Assembly (NCBI GenBank): GCA_963989245.1
Contig: OZ022341.1
Location: forward strand, 50,659,669 to 50,723,668
DNA from: Nansenia antarctica
Taxonomy: Eukaryota; Chordata; Actinopteri; Argentiniformes; Microstomatidae
Length of the DNA: 64,000 nucleotides
Reading direction: 5' to 3'
Below the pieces are notes generated by a model. It ran no database searches, had not been told where the DNA came from, and saw only the letters and a program-made list of their open reading frames with translations. Both the position numbers and the translations under genes were made by a program. How positions within the stretch are numbered: position 1 is the first letter of the stretch; each line of letters starts with the position of its first letter. This document shows positions 27,500-64,000 of the stretch, piece by piece.

Positions 27500-27642
27500 G
27501 AACCACACACGCTCGCACTCCTTCGTTCCCATGATGCAGCGCTCTCGCCTGCTCCCACCGAGCCGCCATGTTGTCGGAGTGAAAGCCTGGAAGTCGGAAA
27601 GAAACTGGGGCTGAAATCCGCGACCATCCACCCTCTCCGCCT
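27500..27642 (+). promoter_or_regulatory. pum1: Probable PUM1 5' untranslated exon and promoter edge
   Basis: GC-rich sequence with many CpGs, ending CCGCCT before a strong GTAAGTAC donor at 27643. The next plus-strand acceptor before the coding start is CCTCCCAG at 30790. A first untranslated exon here is inferred. The upstream boundary is not defined. Confidence 0.5.
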
Positions 27643-28684
27643 GTAAGTACCGCCGGCCCCTGGGTACGGAGCCCCTCTTTCACGGGTCACTGACCCATAG
27701 GTCGCTGTATTTTTGGGATCAGGCTATTCGTGCGGGGTTTAGGGGGGTATTTTGAGTCTGTGTTGCCACCTCCCCTCTCCTGCCTCTTCCTCCTGTTGTG
27801 TCGGGTCTTCCTGCTCCAGACAGCTCGGGCCTTTGTTAGCGTCCGCGTCACGGGGACCTGTAGCGCCGCACGCACGGGAGACACCGCTCAACCCGCCCGG
27901 TGGTCTGCAACGGGGGTGCCGGTGTTGGTGGGTGATTGCCGTGCATGGCAACCGGGGGTGTTAAGGCCCTTGTCTGGGTCCGGGTCTGACCGGGCTGAGT
28001 CGGTCTCAGAGAGGCCGTGTATTGTGGCTAGACATGGGGGCAGTGAAGCCCCATAGCAGTTCCATGGCTGGCATCAATACATGTAACTACTAGTGTGGCT
28101 CTCGTTTATACGGAAACCATGTCTGACAAGACATCGGGGAAGACAGTTGTCTTTGTTTGCTTTTATTTTCATGCATAAAGACGCTCGGTGTGTGCTCGGG
28201 TTTTAGAGGATGTTTTGAGTTGCGCCGCGGTGGCGAGTGACAGCGATCCGGTCCTCCGTACTTCCGTACTGTACTGTCACACCCGGGCGGGCAGTTCGCG
28301 GCGAATCGATCCCGGGTATTGAATAATGATTAACCTAGATATGTGCAACAAATGTCTATTTCCGGGTAGAGAACATGTAACAACCCGAGGGCGCCTCTGT
28401 TAGGGGACGGCCACCGGGAACTGGTGATTTCCGGGTGTTACCGTGTCGCTAGCTTGGCATACACACACACCGCTAAGAAATGAATGGCTGAAGTGGAATG
28501 TCTCGTCTGGAATAAATAGCAGAACAGACCCGACATCACATCGGGAACTGCGTACGTCTCGGGCTATGTTTTTTTTGTATCTGTGGATCTCATAAAGCGA
28601 TGTTCGATTTCTTGTGAGAACCACGGTGGCCTCCTCTCGCTACCTGCTCAGGGGGGTGTGCGCGCTATAGCATCGATCATGGTG

Positions 28685-28737
<53 letters not shown>

Positions 28738-29002
28738 TGAGAGAGATGTTTGCACCGTGTTGGCAGTGCATGTCGTTCATAGGAACGTGCTGCATCTCAA
28801 ATAGGCTAAAATGGCTAAAGTAGCTCCATCTTCCTCTCCTCAAGTCTGACGTGAACCCGTCGGACAGGCCAGAGTCTGTTGTCAGATCAGCTCCGAGGTG
28901 GAGAGGAAGAGAGAGCACTTTAACATGATTGAGTTTGACCCCGTGTGCATTACCCAGTGGATAGTGTAAATGGAGTAAAGAAGCACCTTGCTGTGCTGGA
29001 CG

Positions 29003-29039
<37 letters not shown>

Positions 29040-30104
29040 ATGGGGGTGGAGGGGGGGGTTAGTGTCAGTTCAACAGTCTAATGTCCATTTCGAAACCTGT
29101 TGGTCTGAGACAGGGATGATCTGATACTATCTGCCGTTCAGTATATAGCAGTGGAGGCCGATACATTCTGTTCCATGCGTTACAATGAGCCCGTCCTCCG
29201 ATTTCTACCTCCGCCAGCCTCCACTGGATGTATTGTCTGGTCGAGCCGGTTTTATTATCGAACCTCCTGATACTTCCTCGTCGGAGCATATTGCGATGTT
29301 CTTTTCCAGACAGTAGTCTGTAAAAGTGCTTGAAACACCAGATGGGTGCCTAACTGCAAGCGCAGTATCCCACCCTTTTTGTAAGCTAAAACACTTTCTT
29401 TTAGTGGTGATAACATGTTTTTTTTGTGGCCCAAAACTGTTAACCACACCTGCCATACCGTTTAATGCTCTGCGGTTCAGTCATTAACGCTCACGCTGGC
29501 ATATCCCCCACCCTACTTATCGTGCCGTTTTTTTCCTGAGAACAATCTCGTAGGAAAAAAACCCCAAGAGATGTCGACATTCCCCCGTCCCTAGCGTATA
29601 GATTCCTTTACCCTTTGACCTTTTAATAGGCCTCGTCCGCATGACCGGCGACATGCGCCAGTGCGCCCGACACACCTCGGGGCCAGAGTTCAGCTCCTTT
29701 CTTGAACTCTGGACGGCACGTCTGCTCTGTGTAAACGCCCGCTGCGCGTGGCTCCACTTAGGGCAGGACAGCCGGGGTCCTTCATGGAGCACAATGCAGC
29801 CCGCCCCCCGGTACAATAGCTTATTTATCATGTGAATGTGCTGTAAGGGTGTCTTCAGCAATGACGGCCTCGTCAGAAAACAAACACACGACCGCCCTCC
29901 TCCTCGTAATGTTACCTATCCATTACCCATCGGGTGGTGGGTGGTGAGTCACACAGCAAATTGCAGAGTTCTTCTGGAAGTGAAAGTGTAATTAAACCGT
30001 CTTTTGCTCTAAATGTGTTTTTGCGTGCTCTGCTGGTGGGGTATTGTGTGTGTGTCTCTGTGAGTGTCTCTCTCACTCCCTCTCTCCAACTGCAGAGAAT
30101 CAAA
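27643..30104 (+). other. pum1: PUM1 first intron (inferred), no coding exon seen
   Basis: CpG-rich for the first 700 bases, then (GT)n at 28684-28735 and (GTT)n at 29003-29040. A 23-base stretch around 29196-29218 is the reverse complement of one at 26149-26171, a likely shared repeat fragment. Confidence 0.4.
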
Positions 30105-30108
30105 TTAA

Positions 30109-30467
30109 AGGGATAGTTCTTCAACCCTTCAACCCCCCCCTTCCCCCCAATCGACGTTCGTCAGATCAGATGTGTTCGTGTCTCGTAATGTGGTTTTAAC
30201 GTCGTTAGGCAGAAATCTGCAGGGTTCTTGTCCCTAACGACTGGGAGAGACAGGAGACAGCCACCACCGTGTAATTACACCAGACGAGGTGGTGCCCCAC
30301 TCTCACCCAGTCATTTGGGATCAAGGATGGGAGGATGGGTGCACGGCGCTGGGTCTACCCGTCGGATGAGGTGGATCCTGGGACCCACTGAGGTCGACGG
30401 GGAGGGGGGGGGGGTGAAAATGCAGGGGAGAGAAAAAAAACATTAGATATTTGGGTGAACTATCCCT
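30109..30467. mobile_element. TTAA-flanked MITE
   Basis: AGGGATAGTTC and GAACTATCCCT ends are flanked by TTAA (30105-30108 and 30468-30471). A familiar teleost repeat of the piggyBac/Kolobok target type. It sits 330 bases before the PUM1 start exon. Confidence 0.82.
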
Positions 30468-30801
30468 TTAATTGCCACACTGTCATCTGCTGTGTTGAGG
30501 GCTGTCAGAAGGCTCACTGATGATGACTCCATCCATCAGAACCTATTTGAACAGCGGAGAGTCGATCAGAACTGGAACGAACGTGCATTCCATTATCTGC
30601 TGTGTGTTTTTTTAGGTTATTTCTGCTCATCGAAACGCGAGCAAGTTGTGCTAATCTGTCGACTGACGAAGAACAAAATGTTCTCTCTCACACACACACA
30701 CACGTTGATTTGAGCTTTGTAACGTTTGTGTGTGTGTGTTTAACCGTGTGTGTGTGTGTGTGTGTGTGTGGGTGTGTCCCTCCCTCCCAGGCTGTGGTGG
30801 A

Positions 30802-61579
<30,778 letters not shown>

Positions 61580-62641
61580 GTGAGTACACACACACACAGA
61601 CACACATAGACACACACACACACGCACACCAGTGTTCATTTTATCAACAACAATATAGACATAAATATTCATCAAACAGCTATTTATTGTTTTGGCAAAA
61701 GAGAAGATAACTCACTAAATAGACCCAGAAAAAGACCAATCCAGTGTTTCTGAGAAACTGTGGTGTCGTTGGTTTTGGTCCAATCAGAAGCCTGCATGAC
61801 ATGAGCAGACGATCTCACTGCAACGCTGTTATCGGTGGAGCCCATTTCTCCTTGACTACTACTGCCTGGCAGACTCTCCAATCTGGCCAAGACCAAATCA
61901 TGGATGCAAACAGGCACTCTGCTTTCTGCTGTCTCTCCTGGCGGGTACATGGTCCCAGCAGAGGGAGGGGGGGGGGTGTAACTTTACTTATCATGTCGAT
62001 TCAGACAAGACCCAATCGAACGTTTCTGCAGAGCAGGACCGCTGACTAGGGCTAAAATTACAACTGGACAAGGCGCTGAATCGTTTCGAGGCGGTGGGTT
62101 TGAGCAGAAGCTCCGAGCAGAATCATCGATCTGCAGATCAACCGATGGTGTGATCAATATCAGGAACCTGCACAGCGCGCTGATCCTCTCAAACACAGAG
62201 ACTGTGTTTGTATTGATTACTGATTCAGTGATTCCCGCAGAAATGAAATATACTTTGGGGGAACGACTCTGGGCGGGTGCGTGTTGAGATTGTTTTTCTC
62301 AATTCCTGCATTCTAGTGAATTTTCATAGTAACACTGCACTTCAGACAACCTACAACTGGTGATGGTGTCTAGGTCTTTAAGTGTTAAACAGCTGAGAGC
62401 AGTCACTGCTGTTTTTTGTGGTCTTCTTTCACACACACCTCTTACCAAGTGTGTATGAACATCCTCACAAACCAACAAAGAACATGATCTATATCAAATT
62501 TAAGACAGAAAACTCCACACCGGATAACTTTATTTTAACTATATACAAACTGGTGAATGAATTAAGTTTTTTTTACTCACTGAGCACAAATTATACTTTG
62601 GGAGGAGCCATTATACTTTGGGGGCGTGTGAGAGAGTGCAT

Positions 62642-62700
<59 letters not shown>

Positions 62701-62787
62701 TGTGTGTGCTGCAGACTGATGTCTCCTTCTTCTGCTCATTGGGAGAAGATATACCTGCAGTAGGATGACGTAGAAATAATATAATAA
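61580..62787. other. PUM1 intron 11 start, nothing recognised
   Basis: Contains (CA)n near 61587, (GT)n(GA)n at 62640-62698 and a duplicated TTATACTTTGGG. No coding exon of the PUF region is visible. Confidence 0.35.
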
Positions 62788-62890
62788 TAACATCGGCCAT
62801 TTAGCTGATGCTTTTATCTAAAGCGACTTACATCGCAGTGAGTACCTAGATTTTTCACTATATACGATACGGTCCCAGCGGGAATCAAAC
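62788..62890 (-). mobile_element. tRNA-related SINE-like repeat
   Basis: CATCGGCCATTTAGCTGATG, AAAGCGACTTACATCGCAG and the inverted B-box-like CGGGAATCAAACCCACAAC. Confidence 0.6.
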
Positions 62891-62897
62891 CCACAAC

Positions 62898-64000
62898 TAG
62901 TGTTGTTCCGATACCATTTTTTGATCCCGATACCGATACCTGACCGTGCAGTACTTGCCGATACCGAGTACCGATCCGATACCACGGCGTTTGAAAAAAC
63001 AAAACAAAAAACATGTTTTTTGAGCCGCATACTCACCTCGATGTAAAATTATTGCTAACACTTAGTCTGGCACTGCTCAAAACCTGAAGATGTTCCAGTT
63101 AAGCAGCATACTCTCAATTGCTTCTGCAATTGCTTCACCAGTGTGGGACCCCTTGAACTCGTTTGCATGCAGCACAACGCTTTCCCGGTTGTATGATTCG
63201 GAGTCCACCCAGTGAGCAGTTAAACTAAGCAGGGACAGTGGGGAGACGTCGCTGGTCCAAATATCCGTAGTGAAGCTGATGGCCTGCACCTTTCCTAGCT
63301 TATCTGAAACATGCTCAGTCACCTTCTTATTGAGGGCAGGGACGGCCGTCTCCGTGATGTATTTGCGACCTGGTATTTTGTATTTAGGTACAGCGTGAGC
63401 CATAAAAAGGCGGAATCCCACATTGTCAACAAAGGAGAAGGGCAGGTCACAGAGCACAATCATTTCAGACATTTTCTCAGTCATCTTTCTTGCCATTTCA
63501 CTCGTCGCATCCCACTGGTCCTTTTTATGGAATGAGCTACTCAGCGTTTGTTGTTTTGGTCCATCCGTTCTCTTGCTTGCTGTCGCAGCTGCAGTAGATG
63601 ACAGAAACTCTTCGTGCTCTTTAATATGTTTTGCCTTTAAATGCTTAATTAAGTTAATAGTATTGAAACTGGCAGCTTTAGTGCCACCCCTCGACACATT
63701 GAGACCGCAAATTGTGCATTTAGCCGTTGTACACACCGGACTATCCACCTTGAAATATCTCCATGCGTGTTTGTTTTTCCGCGATAGTGAAAAGCTGCCA
63801 CGCCATTGGTTGAGAGCAGCTGCTCTGGGCCAATAGCGTTCCAGCAGAGGGGCATGTCTGGGCATGTCTGTGTTAGGAAGGCTGTGTCAGGCTTCGTGCT
63901 GCGCAACGTGCTGCGTTTGAACAAGAGTTTGGTATCGGGTGTTATTATTTGTTAGTACTCGCCGATACCGATACCAGCATTTTTGTGCGTATCGGTGGCC
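62898..64000 (-). mobile_element. hAT element with transposase N-terminus, cut by window end
   Basis: The left end is TAGTGTTGTTCCGATACC with CCGATACCGATACC repeats, which recur at 63960-63985. The minus frame 63865-63077 (262 residues) has a BED finger (WRYFKVD, CTICGLNV, LIKHLKAKHIKEH) and the first catalytic aspartate region SFTTDIWTSDVSPLS. It stops before the rest of the core, so it is a deleted copy. Confidence 0.88.

Overview
This is nuclear DNA from a vertebrate, almost certainly a teleost fish. Four spliced host genes with GT-AG introns can be read, in the order ZCCHC17 (minus strand, 5' part only), SNRNP40 (plus), NKAIN1 (plus) and PUM1 (plus, 5' half only). From memory, the same four genes are neighbours in the same order on human chromosome 1p35. 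The fish assignment rests on the repeats: very dense CA/GT, GA and TCTG microsatellites, many hAT, Tc1/mariner and TTAA-flanked DNA transposons, CR1/L2-like LINEs and tRNA-derived SINEs. I cannot name the species.

Layout. 1-4.3 kb: LINE and Tc1-like debris. 4.28-6.48 kb: three ZCCHC17 exons encoding the start of the protein and its S1 domain. 6.5-8.0 kb: shared head-to-head promoter interval with ETS-like sites. 8.0-18.7 kb: complete SNRNP40 (10 coding exons, 345 residues, WD40 propeller of the U5 snRNP), whose intron 8 holds a nearly full-length EN-RT LINE nested in a hAT-like element. 20.4-25.2 kb: NKAIN1 (6 coding exons, about 205 residues, four membrane segments). 27.2-27.6 kb: GC-rich probable PUM1 promoter and 5' untranslated exon. 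30.8-61.6 kb: 11 PUM1 coding exons giving the first 525 codons. The PUF RNA-binding repeats lie beyond the window. The last 1.1 kb is a hAT element that runs off the end.

The genes have separate jobs: ZCCHC17 is an RNA-binding nucleolar and splicing-linked protein, SNRNP40 a spliceosome core protein, NKAIN1 a membrane partner of Na,K-ATPase and PUM1 a translational repressor. No operon-like cooperation is implied; ZCCHC17 and SNRNP40 probably share a bidirectional promoter.

The most unusual signal is in PUM1. The 3' ends of two consecutive exons, each with its own 5' splice site, have been amplified into tandem arrays inside the following introns. At 31196-33935 there are about 17 long and more than 25 short intronic copies; at 36974-37140 there are 4 extra copies. 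A third minisatellite starts at the donor of coding exon 5. A second striking feature is a 15.4-kb PUM1 intron with transposons nested up to six deep, most of the layers verifiable by intact target-site duplications. A third is a hAT-like family with three copies, all inserted into GT microsatellites with GTGTGTGT duplications.

Exon limits were set by hand from reading frame, splice consensus and remembered vertebrate orthologues. No alignment or database search was run.
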